A DNA stretch of 64,000 bases, from positions 124,001-188,000 of the forward strand of contig CAVRTB010000005.1 in NCBI GenBank assembly GCA_963724065.1. Reading direction: 5' to 3'. The position numbers and the translations under genes were made by a program. The stretch is from DASRIA01 sp963724065 (GTDB lineage Bacteria; Actinomycetota; Thermoleophilia; Solirubrobacterales; JBBDJG01). This document shows, in pieces, positions 6,146 through 14,999 of the stretch; positions within the stretch are counted from its first letter, which is position 1; every line of letters begins with the position of its first letter. The notes beneath the pieces are model-generated. The model was given only the letters and a program-made list of their open reading frames with translations. It had not been told where the DNA came from and searched no databases.

Positions 6146-8865
6146 GCGGCGGCTTTCTCCTCGAGCATCCCGTCGACGAGGCTCAGGAAGCGGCTCACCT
6201 GCAACGGCTTCGTGAGAAAGGCCGTGGCGCCGCCCCGCACCAACCGCTCCACGCTGGACCTGGTCGCGTCCGCGCTCACCACCACCACCGGGATCTGCGC
6301 GGTCACCGGATCGTCCTTGAGCCGCCGCAGCACCTCCTCGCCGTCCATGCCCGGCAGATGCAGGTCGAGCAGCACGAGCGCCGGCCGATGCTGACGGGCG
6401 AGCTCCAGGCCCATCGCCCCGTCCATCGCCGACATGAGCTTGATGTTGCGCCGCTTCACGAGGATGCGCTCCACCAATCTCAGGTTCGACAGGTTGTCCT
6501 CCACGTAGAGGATCGTCTCGGTTGCCGCATCCCCGCTCGGATGACGGGTCACTGGATCGCCCTGGGCCGCGACCGGATCCTCGGCGGGAGCCTCGGCCCG
6601 GAACAGCCCAACGGTGAACGTGCTGCCGATCCGGGGCTCGCTCTCCACCGTGAGGGTCCCTCCCATCGCCTCGGCGAGCAGCTTCGAGAGCGCCAGGCCG
6701 AGCCCGGTTCCCTCGATCGCGGACTGGTCCGCTCCGAGCCGGTCGAACGGGGTGAAGAGCCTCGCCTGGTTCTCGTCCGAGATCCCCTCGCCGGTGTCCG
6801 TGACGAGGATCGCAACGCAGTCTTGTGATTGTGCTTCGAGCGAAACCCTCACCACGCCGCCGTCGCGGTTGTACTTGATCGCGTTCGAGAGCAGGTTCAA
6901 CAGGACCTGCTTGAGCCGCTGGGTGTCGGCCCGCACGTAGTGGTCAGCCCCGTCGGGGAGCTGGTTCTCGAGGGTCACGTGGTGCTCGGCCGCGAGCGGC
7001 TCGAGAAGGCTGACTGCCTCGGCTACCGAGTCCGCGACGTGCACCGGCTCGAGCGAGACCGTCATGGTCCCAGCCTCTACCCGGGAGATCTCCAGCACCT
7101 CGTTGATCAGTTGAAGCAGGTGATTCCCGCCCTTCATGATCAGATCGACGTTGTCGCGCTGGGTCGCGTCGAGCGCGTCCATCTCCAGCAGCTGCGCAAA
7201 GCCCAGGATGGCGTTCAGCGGAGTCCGCAGCTCGTGGCTGATGCGGGACAGGAACTCGCTGCGGGCGCGGTGCTCCTTCTCGGCCTGCTGCTTGAGCGCC
7301 AGCTCGCCCTCGACCCGTCTGCGTTCAGTCACGTCCTGGGCGGTGCCGAGCATCTTTATGGGGTTCTCGGCCGCGTCGACCACCACTTGCCCGTGCGCCT
7401 CGACGATTCGAACGGTGCCGTCCGGCCGGACGATCCGGATGTCCTCGTGGAACGGCTCCCCGGTGGCCACGGAGCGCTCGATGACGCCCGCAACGTGCCG
7501 GCGCTCGTCCGGGTGCACCCGTGCGAGCGAGTCCTCGAGCGTCCCGATCGCATGCTCGGGGTCGAGCCCGTGGATCCGGTACAGCTCCTCGGACCAGACC
7601 ACCTCTTCGCTCTCCACGCGGCACTCCCAGCTTCCGAGCTGAGCGAGCTTCTGCGCCTCGGCGAGCTGCCTGCGGCTTTCCTTGATCGACTCCTCCGCAA
7701 GCCGGCGCTCGGTGATGTCCTCGACCTGGGCAATCGTGTACGCCGGCTGCCCGGAACCATCCCGCACGAGCGACATGTGCACCTCGGCCCAGATCGCATG
7801 GCCGTCTGCGTGCAGGTAACGCTTGGTGATCTGGTAGCTCGAGATCTCGCCTGCCAGCGCCTTCTGCTTCGGCGCCACGCTCACCTCGGCGTCGTCGGGA
7901 TGGGTGATGTCGGTGAACCGCTTGCCGACGAGTTGCTCCTCCCGGTATCCGGTGAGCTCGCACATCGCACGGTTCACTTGGAGGAAGCGCCCGGCGCGCT
8001 CGGCCTCGATCGTGGAGAGGACCATGCCGATCGGAGCGTCCTCGAAGGCGCTCTTGAACCGCTGCTCGCTCTCCCGTGCGCGGCGGTAGGCAGCCTGCGT
8101 CTCGGCCCGGACGTTCTCGTTCAGGCGCCACGTGACGACGCTGGCGGTGCCTGCGGCGACCACGAACGCACCGTGGATCGCCGCCCACTTCCAGGGATGC
8201 CTGATCGCATCGGGGTGGTTGTAGACCGCGCCGGGATCGATCGCACCGGTCAGCCCGTGGTGGATGACGACGTAGGCGGCGGCCAAGAGGAAGGGAAGCC
8301 AGTCCTCGTACAGTGCCAGGAGCGCGATCATCACGAAGAAGTGAAAATGCCCCTCGATCGCGCCGTTCCAGGTGTGGACAAGCAGCGCCGACGAGGTGAT
8401 CAGCCCGATGGAAACGCAGGCGGCGGCGGCGCGCCGGTTGTGCCGCAGCATCGAGGCCAATCCGGCCAGGGCGACCAAGGCGGCGCCGTGGCCGAGGACG
8501 TGGACGAGGCCGTTGCCGCGCAGGGCGGCGAAAAGGACGAGGCCGGCCGCGTGCAGCCAGAGCAGCGCCAGCAGCGCCCGGTGGCGCCGCAGCCAGACGT
8601 CCTCGGGGAGCGTGCGCCCGCTGGGAAGAACATCGACGAGTCGTCGCCAGAGGCGCGCGCCGCCCGCCCCGGCGGAGCCGGGGTAAATCGCGGATTCGGG
8701 GCCTTCGGGTGTCGCCGGGGCTGAATCTGGGGGAGATCGCATGTGAGGTCCGTGACTGGAACGTCCCGGGATCTGATCGGCAGAACGCCAGCTCGACCTG
8801 AGCGAGGCTCTTTGCGCAAATTCGGCCATCGGCGCACTTCCACTATCAAGCGCTCCCGGCTCCAC
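6142..8865 (-). CDS. Hybrid sensor histidine kinase (membrane sensor, 2 x PAS, HisKA, HATPase, REC)
   Basis: Up to 907 residues. A membrane region of about six helices (98-245) contains EGHFHFFVMIALLALYEDW and IHHGL, rich in histidine. Two PAS domains follow (about 265-390 and 400-515, each ending in DITERR/DVTERR), then HisKA with H544 (FLSRISHELRTPLNAILGF), an ATPase domain with N661, DTGEGI and GTGLGLALS, and a C-terminal receiver (about 785-900) with D834. It should autophosphorylate and pass phosphate to its own receiver and to the coupled REC/HD-GYP regulator. The start is uncertain: the first 41 residues are low-complexity, and the ATG at 8742 (Met42) lies downstream of a sigma-28-like sequence, giving an 866-residue protein. 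Confidence 0.88.
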   Translation of the reverse strand: MEPGALDSGSAPMAEFAQRASLRSSWRSADQIPGRSSHGPHMRSPPDSAPATPEGPESAIYPGSAGAGGARLWRRLVDVLPSGRTLPEDVWLRRHRALLALLWLHAAGLVLFAALRGNGLVHVLGHGAALVALAGLASMLRHNRRAAAACVSIGLITSSALLVHTWNGAIEGHFHFFVMIALLALYEDWLPFLLAAAYVVIHHGLTGAIDPGAVYNHPDAIRHPWKWAAIHGAFVVAAGTASVVTWRLNENVRAETQAAYRRARESEQRFKSAFEDAPIGMVLSTIEAERAGRFLQVNRAMCELTGYREEQLVGKRFTDITHPDDAEVSVAPKQKALAGEISSYQITKRYLHADGHAIWAEVHMSLVRDGSGQPAYTIAQVEDITERRLAEESIKESRRQLAEAQKLAQLGSWECRVESEEVVWSEELYRIHGLDPEHAIGTLEDSLARVHPDERRHVAGVIERSVATGEPFHEDIRIVRPDGTVRIVEAHGQVVVDAAENPIKMLGTAQDVTERRRVEGELALKQQAEKEHRARSEFLSRISHELRTPLNAILGFAQLLEMDALDATQRDNVDLIMKGGNHLLQLINEVLEISRVEAGTMTVSLEPVHVADSVAEAVSLLEPLAAEHHVTLENQLPDGADHYVRADTQRLKQVLLNLLSNAIKYNRDGGVVRVSLEAQSQDCVAILVTDTGEGISDENQARLFTPFDRLGADQSAIEGTGLGLALSKLLAEAMGGTLTVESEPRIGSTFTVGLFRAEAPAEDPVAAQGDPVTRHPSGDAATETILYVEDNLSNLRLVERILVKRRNIKLMSAMDGAMGLELARQHRPALVLLDLHLPGMDGEEVLRRLKDDPVTAQIPVVVVSADATRSSVERLVRGGATAFLTKPLQVSRFLSLVDGMLEEKAAA
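8774..8801 (-). promoter_or_regulatory. Weak sigma-28/WhiG-type promoter candidate (site D)
   Basis: On the minus strand TCAG, a 16-base spacer, then GCCGATCA. The -10 end lies 31 bases before the ATG at 8742. The spacing equals that of sites A-C but the -35 matches less well. If real, it fixes the kinase start at 8742 rather than 8865. Confidence 0.35.
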
Positions 8866-8908
8866 TGTCTATCCTGCTCCCGAGCGCCCGGAGGGGGAGA
8901 CACAACGC

Positions 8909-11032
8909 ATGGCCAAAGACACTGAGAAGCTCATACGGCAGCTGTCCCTGATCTCGTTCCTGATGGCGGAGCGGCGGCCGGTGTCCGCGCTCGAGATCAA
9001 GCAGGACGTCGAGGGATACAGCGAGATGAACGACGACGCGTTCGCGCGGCGCTTCTACGCGGACCGCGCCGAGCTCGAGGCGCTCGGCATCGATCTGAAG
9101 GTCGAGAAGCCCCCGGAGGGCTACTTCGAGGCGGAGCTCTACACGCTCCCGCCCGAGAACTTCTACCTGCCCGCGATCGAGTTCTCCGACGGAGAGCTGG
9201 CCGCGCTGCAGACATCGCTGGCGCTGCTCGACGGGCGCTTCGCCTACGCCGAGCCGCTGCGCCTTGCGCTCCAGCAGCTCTCGTGGGGGCGCCCCAGCCC
9301 CCTCGGTTCGGCCGACCAGCGGCGGGTCGCGATCGCGGACACCGCATCCGCCGGCGGGCGTGACCTCTCCGCGCGCCTGGCGAAGATCGAGACCGCGATC
9401 TCGCGCCGCAAGACGATCGAGTTCGTGTACTACTCGATCGAGCGCGACGAGCAGTCGAAGCGCAAGATCGACCCCTACCACCTGATCTATCAGGGAAGCC
9501 AGTTCTACCTCGTCGGCCACGCGCACGAGCGCGAGGCGATGCGCGTCTTCCGGCTCTCGCGGATCATCGACAAGGTGTCCTATGCGACCAAGGCCGAGCA
9601 CGACTTCACGACGCCCGAGGACTTCGACCCGTGGGCCTACGCGCGCCGCGCCGACTGGCAGCTCGGCGAGACCGAAGCCACCGCGCAGGTGTGGATCTCG
9701 GAGCGCATCGCGTGGCTCGTCGAGCGCGACTTCGGCAGTCACGGCAGCTTCGAGGCGCTCACGCAGTCCGGTGGCCAGTGGCGCGCCGGGTCGCGACGAG
9801 TCCCCGGCCCCGGCGTCGTGTTCACCACCGACGTCGCGCAACCGCGTCAGCTCGTCTCGTGGGTGCTGGGCCTCGGAGAGCACGCGCGCCTGCTCGACCC
9901 CTCGGACATGGTCGAGGAGGCAGCGGAGCGACTCGCCACGATCCTCGAGCGCCATACGGACACGCCAGACTTCCTCGCCGACTCGATTGGCCGTCCCGCC
10001 GAATCTCCCCTCAACGGCCATCACATCGACGACGACCGTGACGGGGTCACCGAAACGCCGATCCGCCCCGAGCGCTTCGCGCGATTGGTCGCGCTCGCCG
10101 GAATCCTGATCCAGTCCGCGCGCGGCGACGCGCGGCCGCGCATCAGCGAGGTCTGCGATCGCCTCCAGATCACGGAGCAGGAACTGCGCGAGGACCTCGA
10201 CGTGCTGAACGTCGTCAACTTCGGCGGCGGGAGCTACGTGCTCTACGCGGAGATCCAGGGCGACGAGATCGAGGTCGACCCGGAGCCCTACAGCGACAAC
10301 TTCGCGCGCCCCGCGCGGCTGCTGCCGCTCGAGGCCAAGGCGCTGATCGCGGCGATCGACCTGCTCGGTGACCACCTGCCCGAAGGCAGCCTCGCGTCCG
10401 CGCGCCTGAAGATCGTCACCGCGCTCGGCGATGACCCGTCGCACGAGGGCCTCCAGATCGCCCCGCCGATCGGCGACGACGAGGAGATGTCGCGCACGAT
10501 CAACCGCGCGATCGTCGAATCCCGCGTGCTCTCGATGGAGTACTACAAGGAGAACGAGGACGAGTTCAGCGAGCGCATGGTCGAGCCCTATGCATTGGTC
10601 AATGGTCGCGAAGGGTGGTACGTGTTCAGCTATGACCTCGACCGCGAGGACACGCGCCACTTCCGGCTCGACCGCATCAAGCGCGCGAAGCTTTCCCGCA
10701 AGACCTTCGAGCCGCGGCCCGAGGTCGACCCGACCGCCGACCTCGAGGGCTGGCCCCGGACCGGCGCGGTCCCGGCCTCGCGCGTCGCGCGTGTGTGGAT
10801 CTCACCGGAGCGCGCGCGCTGGGAGCGCGAGCGCCGTGCGGTGTCGGAGGAGCTCGCGGACGGTGCGCTGATCGCGGAGCTGCCATTCGCCGGAGTGGAG
10901 TGGCTGGTGCGCGAGGTGATGAAGGAAGCCGGGGATGCCGCGGTGCTCGAGCCCGAGGACGCGCGCACCGCCGTGCACGACGCCGCGAAGGCGCTCGCCG
11001 GGCGGCGCCGGCGCGCCAAGGCCGCCGCCTAG
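8909..11032 (+). CDS. pafBC: PafB-PafC fusion, WYL-domain transcriptional activator of the DNA-damage response
   Basis: A 707-residue protein made of two similar halves, each an N-terminal winged helix, a WYL domain and a WCX extension. Half one has the helix-turn-helix region EKLIRQLSLISFLMAERRP and a WYL core with DPYHLIYQGSQFYLVGHAHE and FRLSRI. Half two begins near residue 385 (ERFARLVALAGILIQSARGD) with a WYL core EPYALVNGREGWYVFSYD. PafBC activates RecA-independent DNA repair genes in mycobacteria and is two proteins there; natural fusions are known in other actinobacteria. The ATG at 8909 follows GGAGGGGG at 8891-8898. It is divergent from the histidine kinase gene. Confidence 0.92.
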   Translation: MAKDTEKLIRQLSLISFLMAERRPVSALEIKQDVEGYSEMNDDAFARRFYADRAELEALGIDLKVEKPPEGYFEAELYTLPPENFYLPAIEFSDGELAALQTSLALLDGRFAYAEPLRLALQQLSWGRPSPLGSADQRRVAIADTASAGGRDLSARLAKIETAISRRKTIEFVYYSIERDEQSKRKIDPYHLIYQGSQFYLVGHAHEREAMRVFRLSRIIDKVSYATKAEHDFTTPEDFDPWAYARRADWQLGETEATAQVWISERIAWLVERDFGSHGSFEALTQSGGQWRAGSRRVPGPGVVFTTDVAQPRQLVSWVLGLGEHARLLDPSDMVEEAAERLATILERHTDTPDFLADSIGRPAESPLNGHHIDDDRDGVTETPIRPERFARLVALAGILIQSARGDARPRISEVCDRLQITEQELREDLDVLNVVNFGGGSYVLYAEIQGDEIEVDPEPYSDNFARPARLLPLEAKALIAAIDLLGDHLPEGSLASARLKIVTALGDDPSHEGLQIAPPIGDDEEMSRTINRAIVESRVLSMEYYKENEDEFSERMVEPYALVNGREGWYVFSYDLDREDTRHFRLDRIKRAKLSRKTFEPRPEVDPTADLEGWPRTGAVPASRVARVWISPERARWERERRAVSEELADGALIAELPFAGVEWLVREVMKEAGDAAVLEPEDARTAVHDAAKALAGRRRRAKAAA

Positions 11033-11049
11033 GGCCTCGCAGATCGGGA

Positions 11050-11200
11050 TAGCGGCGGCGATATCACCCGTCCCAGAAGGGGGGAGGAAAACGGCGCCGA
11101 TAGCGCGCGCGATATCGCCGATAGCGCCGGTGCTATCGATGGTCAATACGAGGGGGTACCACCCGCCCCGGGAAGATATCCCCCGCGTTATCGCGGGTGA
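11050..11200. repeat. Cluster of GATA-core palindromes in an intergenic region
   Basis: The 236-base gap between pafBC and the FKBP gene is unusually rich in GATATC/GATAGC words. These include the 10-bp palindrome GCGATATCGC at 11109-11118, immediately followed by an inverted repeat CGATAGC/GCTATCG (11119-11125 and 11132-11138), with further GATAGC or GATATC at about 11047, 11060, 11097 and 11175. A GC hairpin (CCGCG-TTAT-CGCGG, 11179-11192) follows without a T-run. It could serve as terminator or multi-site operator; I see no gene here. Confidence 0.5.
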
Positions 11201-11220
11201 AGGCGGAACCGGCTCAGTGC

Positions 11221-11275
11221 CACGCGCCGCGGCTCAGCGCGCGCCGCGGCTCTGCCACGCGCCGCGGCTCAGCGC
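11221..11275. repeat. 20-bp direct repeat with a partial copy between
   Basis: CACGCGCCGCGGCTCAGCGC occurs at 11221-11240 and again at 11256-11275, with a partial copy GCGCCGCGGCTCTGC between them. The second copy runs into the last codons of the FKBP gene on the other strand. Confidence 0.6.
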
Positions 11276-11649
11276 ACGCCGACGAGGTCCACGACGAAGA
11301 CCAGTGTCTCGTCGGGGCCGATCGCGCCGCCCGCGCCGCGCTTGCCGTAGGCGAGGTCGGGCGGGATCGTGATGCGACGGCGACCGCCGACCTTCATGCC
11401 CGCGACGCCCTGGTCCCAGCCCTGGATCACCTGACCCTTGCCGAGGCCGAACTTGAAGGTGCTGCCGCGGTCCCACGATGCGTCGAACTGCTTGCCGGTC
11501 GACCAGGAGACGCCGACGTAGTGCACCTCGACGTTGGTGCCGGAGACCGCCTCGTCGCCGTCACCGACGGTGATGTCCTCGAGCTCGAGCTGATAGGACG
11601 GGGCCTGCCCCTCCGGGACGTCGATCTGGGGCTTCTCGCTGGGCACCAT
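11269..11649 (-). CDS. FKBP-type peptidyl-prolyl cis-trans isomerase
   Basis: A 126-residue single-domain FKBP with the family pattern: VEVHYVGVSWSTGKQFDASW, GKGQVIQGWDQGVAGMKVGG, RRRITIPPDLAYGKRGAGG and DETLVFVVDLVGV. The active-site aromatic residues (Y, F, W) are present. There is no signal peptide, so it is probably cytoplasmic and assists proline-limited folding. The ATG at 1649+10000 (11649) is eight bases from a -10-like TACCTT, again suggesting a leaderless transcript. It is convergent with pafBC and divergent from the cupredoxin gene. Confidence 0.93.
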   Translation of the reverse strand: MVPSEKPQIDVPEGQAPSYQLELEDITVGDGDEAVSGTNVEVHYVGVSWSTGKQFDASWDRGSTFKFGLGKGQVIQGWDQGVAGMKVGGRRRITIPPDLAYGKRGAGGAIGPDETLVFVVDLVGVR

Positions 11650-11735
11650 CGCGGCACAAGGTAGCCGAAGTGCGCCAACGGGAGCGCACAGGCCGTAAGG
11701 TCACACTGACCACGTCTCGTGACCGGAGGAACCCG

Positions 11736-12107
11736 ATGAGATTTCGAGCCCCCCGCGCTGGCCTCGTCGCCATCCCCCTCGTACTGCTGGTGGTCGCGGT
11801 GATGTCCGCGGGCCCGGCCGGCGCGGCCAAGACGCTGAGCGGCACCGTCGGGCCCGGGTTCACGATCTCGCTGAAGTCCGGCGGCAAGAAGGTGACGAAG
11901 CTCAGCCCCGGCTCGTACAAGTTCAAGGTCAGGGACAGGGCCGACATCCACAACTTCCACCTGAGGGGCCCCGGAGTCAACAAGTGGATCACAACCGTCG
12001 ACTTCACGGGCACGAAGTCGGTCACGGTCAGGCTCAGGAAGGGCACATATCGCTACATCTGCGACCCCCACTCCGACGACATGAAAGGCAGCTTCAAGGT
12101 CAGGTAG
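11736..12107 (+). CDS. Secreted cupredoxin-like copper protein
   Basis: A 123-residue protein with a signal peptide (MRFRAPRAGLVAIPLVLLVVAVMSAGPAGA) and a cupredoxin/plastocyanin-like fold. Likely copper ligands are His in IHNFHLRGPGV and Cys, His and Met in YICDPHSDDMKGSF, the usual type 1 copper layout (C-x2-H-x3-M here). It is probably an exported electron carrier or copper-binding protein. The ATG at 11736 was chosen because GGAGGA lies at 11725-11730 and the signal peptide begins there; the frame is open to an ATG at 11670, which would put charged residues before the signal. Confidence 0.85.
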   Translation: MRFRAPRAGLVAIPLVLLVVAVMSAGPAGAAKTLSGTVGPGFTISLKSGGKKVTKLSPGSYKFKVRDRADIHNFHLRGPGVNKWITTVDFTGTKSVTVRLRKGTYRYICDPHSDDMKGSFKVR

Positions 12108-12129
12108 CGCAACCTGGCAGAATCGCGCG

Positions 12130-14529
12130 ATGATCAACCGCTCTTCGCTCAGCGCCGTCCTGGCGGGCAGCGGCGCACTCGCCGGTCTCGCCGGCGCCGG
12201 CCTGTGGTTCCAGCTGTTCAGGCGGCCCCTTCCCAAGACGGCCGGCCGGCTCACGCTGCGGGGCGTCGACGCCCCGCTCGAGATCGTGCGCGACCGCTTC
12301 GGGGTGCCGCACGTGTCCGCGCGCACGCCGCACGACCTGTGCTTCGCGCTCGGCTTCTGCCACGGCCAGGACCGGCTTTGGCAGCTCGAGTTCTTCCGCC
12401 GCGCGACAGCCGGGCGCCTGTCCGAGTTCGCCGGGGCCGAGTCGCTGCCCGCCGACCGCCTGATGCGCACGCTCGGCGTGCGCCGGGTGGCCGAGCGTGA
12501 GGCGCGTGAGATGGACGCGCCACTCGCCGCGCTCGCCGGAGCCTACGTCGCCGGGATCAACGCCGCGATCGAGGCGGTGGCGGCGCTCCCGATCGAGTTT
12601 CAGCTCGTGCGGCTCGACCCGGAGCCCTGGTCCATTCCCGACCTGCTCGCCTCGGCGAAGCTGATGGGATTCGGCCTCTCCACCAACTGGGAGATGGAGC
12701 TGCTGCGCGCCGAGCTCGTGCGAGCCGTGGGACCGGAGCGGGCAGCGCGGCTCGAGCCGCAGTACCCGCCGGCCAACCCACTCGTGACCACGCCGGGTGA
12801 CGTGTACGCGGGAGGCGGCGTCGAGATCGCGGCGCAGATTGCGGCGGTGAAGGACTCGCTCGGCCTCGGCATGCACGCGACAGGCTCGAACAACTGGGTC
12901 GTCTCGGGACAGCGAAGTGCCACGGGAAAGCCGCTTCTGGCGTGCGACCCGCACCTCACCACCACGATCCCGGACCTCTGGTACGAAGCCGACCTCGCCT
13001 GCGACGAGTACCACGTGCGCGGCGCGACACTGCCGACCAACCCGTTTCCCGTCTTCGGCCAGACCGACTTCACGGCCTGGGGGTTCACGAACGTGATGGC
13101 GGACACCCAGGACCTGTTCGTCGAGCGCCTCAACCCCGACGACGCGCGCCTGTACGAGTTCGAGGGCGAATGGCGACAGGCTGACGTCGTGCACGAGGAG
13201 ATCCGCGTCAAGGGCCGCGGAAAGGCCGAGGAGCTGGAGGTTTTCGTCACCCACCACGGGCCGATCGTGAGCGAGGCTCTCGGGGCCTCCGAGCCGATCG
13301 CGCTGGCATGGACGGGCCTCCAATATTCGATGCTGACCGACTCGGGCCACCGGTTCGCGATGGCCCGCAACGGACAGGACGTGATCGACGCGGCCGAGAC
13401 CCACCACGCCCCCCCGCTCAACATGCTGTGGGCGGACCGCGACGGCAGCATCGGCTACCAGCTCGCGGGGAAGATCCCGATCCGCAAGGGCGGCGTGCCC
13501 GACCTGCCGAAGCCGGGCTGGACGGGCGAGTTCGAATGGGACGGGACGATCCCCTATGACGAGCTCCCGCGGCGGGTGAACCCCGAGGAGGGCTTCATCG
13601 TGACCGCGAACAACCGCATCGTCGGCGACGACTACCCGCACCACATCACCTCGGAGTGGATGACGGGCTACCGCGCGCGGCGGATCGAGGAGCGCCTTGC
13701 GGAACGAGAGCGTCATTCGCTCGCCGACTTCGAGCGCATGCAGCACGACTTCTTCTCGCTGCCGGGCGTGGAGACCGTGCACAGGCTCTCGCGCCTGCAC
13801 CCGGCGGGCCAGCGCGAGGTGCGCGCGATCGAGCGGTTGAAGAGCTGGGACGGCAACCTCGACCCCGACACGGTTGCCGGCACGATCTTCCACGCGTTCA
13901 CGATCGTGTTCGCGGAGGCGATCGTCCGCGCGGCGGTGCGCGACGATGCCCTCGTGGAGCGCTGGCTGAACAAGTCGGGCGTGGCGCTGTTCGAGGTGGT
14001 CTCGTCGCCGTGGCGGTTCCAGGAGCGGCTGCTCACGCTGTGGGACGAGGGCGATCCGCAGTGGTTCGGCGGGCGCTCGTGGGACGAGGTCGCGCTCGAG
14101 GCGCTCGAGAAGGCGATCGACGGGCTCGAGGAGCGCTTTGGCACCGAGCCGGCCAGGTGGCGCTGGGGGCGTGTGCACAACGTCGAGTTCGTGCACCCGT
14201 TCGGCCGCGCGAACGCCCTTTTCCGCCGGATCTTCAACCGCTCGGTCGAGGCCGGCGGAGCGAGCGAGACCGTCACGCAGATCGGGTACCTGCCGACCGA
14301 GCCGTTCAAGGGAGTTTGGGGGCCCGTCTACCGGATGATCGCGGACCTCGGCGACCCCGCGCACTCACGCTGGCAGCTCACCACCGGGCAGTCGGGCCAG
14401 CCCGGCTCGGCGCACTACGACGACATGATCGAGGGCTGGCGGACAGGCCGCACAAACCCCGTGTACCGCGAGGAGCACGAGCTGCGCGCAGCCGGCGGCG
14501 CGAAGCGCATGCGGATCGACCCGGGCTGA
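12130..14529 (+). CDS. Penicillin acylase family N-terminal nucleophile hydrolase
   Basis: A 799-residue precursor with an N-terminal hydrophobic anchor or signal (residues 7-30). The alpha-subunit region begins with APLEIVRDRFGVPHVSARTPHDL and FALGFCHGQDRLWQLEF, typical of penicillin amidases. The autocleavage site is G252-S253 in ATGSNNWVVSG, and S253 would become the catalytic N-terminal serine of the beta subunit. Substrates in this family include beta-lactams and acyl-homoserine lactones; the natural one is not evident. The product is probably exported or envelope-bound. The stop overlaps the start of the next gene by one base, suggesting coupling. Confidence 0.9.
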   Translation: MINRSSLSAVLAGSGALAGLAGAGLWFQLFRRPLPKTAGRLTLRGVDAPLEIVRDRFGVPHVSARTPHDLCFALGFCHGQDRLWQLEFFRRATAGRLSEFAGAESLPADRLMRTLGVRRVAEREAREMDAPLAALAGAYVAGINAAIEAVAALPIEFQLVRLDPEPWSIPDLLASAKLMGFGLSTNWEMELLRAELVRAVGPERAARLEPQYPPANPLVTTPGDVYAGGGVEIAAQIAAVKDSLGLGMHATGSNNWVVSGQRSATGKPLLACDPHLTTTIPDLWYEADLACDEYHVRGATLPTNPFPVFGQTDFTAWGFTNVMADTQDLFVERLNPDDARLYEFEGEWRQADVVHEEIRVKGRGKAEELEVFVTHHGPIVSEALGASEPIALAWTGLQYSMLTDSGHRFAMARNGQDVIDAAETHHAPPLNMLWADRDGSIGYQLAGKIPIRKGGVPDLPKPGWTGEFEWDGTIPYDELPRRVNPEEGFIVTANNRIVGDDYPHHITSEWMTGYRARRIEERLAERERHSLADFERMQHDFFSLPGVETVHRLSRLHPAGQREVRAIERLKSWDGNLDPDTVAGTIFHAFTIVFAEAIVRAAVRDDALVERWLNKSGVALFEVVSSPWRFQERLLTLWDEGDPQWFGGRSWDEVALEALEKAIDGLEERFGTEPARWRWGRVHNVEFVHPFGRANALFRRIFNRSVEAGGASETVTQIGYLPTEPFKGVWGPVYRMIADLGDPAHSRWQLTTGQSGQPGSAHYDDMIEGWRTGRTNPVYREEHELRAAGGAKRMRIDPG

Positions 14530-14996
14530 TGCCCAGCAGGCGCGACCAGATCAAGCTGACCGCCGGCGAGGTCGCGGAGTTCCTCGCGACCGAGCGCGTC
14601 GCCAACGTCGCCTCCTCCGGGCCGGACGGCTGGCCGCACCTGACCGCGCTCTGGTACGTGATGCGGGGAGCCGATCCCTGGGTCTGGACCTATGCGAAGT
14701 CGCAGAAGGTGAAGAACCTCGAGCGCGACGAGCGCGCGACCGCGCTCGTCGAGTCCGGCACCGAGTACGCCGAGCTGAAGGGCGTGATGCTGAAGACCAG
14801 GGCGCACATCGAGCGCGACACCGAAAAGGTGATCGACTTCGCCGCCGAGCTGTTCGCCAAGTACCAGGGCGCCGACCCCGCGAGCGACGAGATGCGCGAT
14901 GCCCTGCGCGGGCAGGCCGTCAAGCGCGTCGCGATCCGCTTCGAGGTCGTCGAGACGGTCAGCTGGGACCACTCGAAGCTCGGCGGGGTGTACTGA
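14529..14996 (+). CDS. PPOX-class split-barrel flavin/F420-binding protein
   Basis: A 155-residue protein of the pyridoxamine 5'-phosphate oxidase-like split-barrel class: LATERVANVASSGPDGWPHL, ALWYVMRGADPWVWTYAKS and KVKNLERDERATALVESG. Actinobacterial members are often F420-dependent reductases or biliverdin-reductase-like proteins; the exact cofactor cannot be read here. The ATG at 14529 overlaps the stop of the acylase gene by one base. It ends four bases before the convergent beta-propeller gene. Confidence 0.82.
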   Translation: MPSRRDQIKLTAGEVAEFLATERVANVASSGPDGWPHLTALWYVMRGADPWVWTYAKSQKVKNLERDERATALVESGTEYAELKGVMLKTRAHIERDTEKVIDFAAELFAKYQGADPASDEMRDALRGQAVKRVAIRFEVVETVSWDHSKLGGVY

Positions 14997-14999
14997 GCG

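Noticed and set aside
12100..14364. Long minus-strand open frame opposite the penicillin acylase gene
   Set aside because: A shadow of the GC-rich third-position pattern: Arg/His/Leu-biased, with no family motif, while the plus strand encodes a complete known enzyme.
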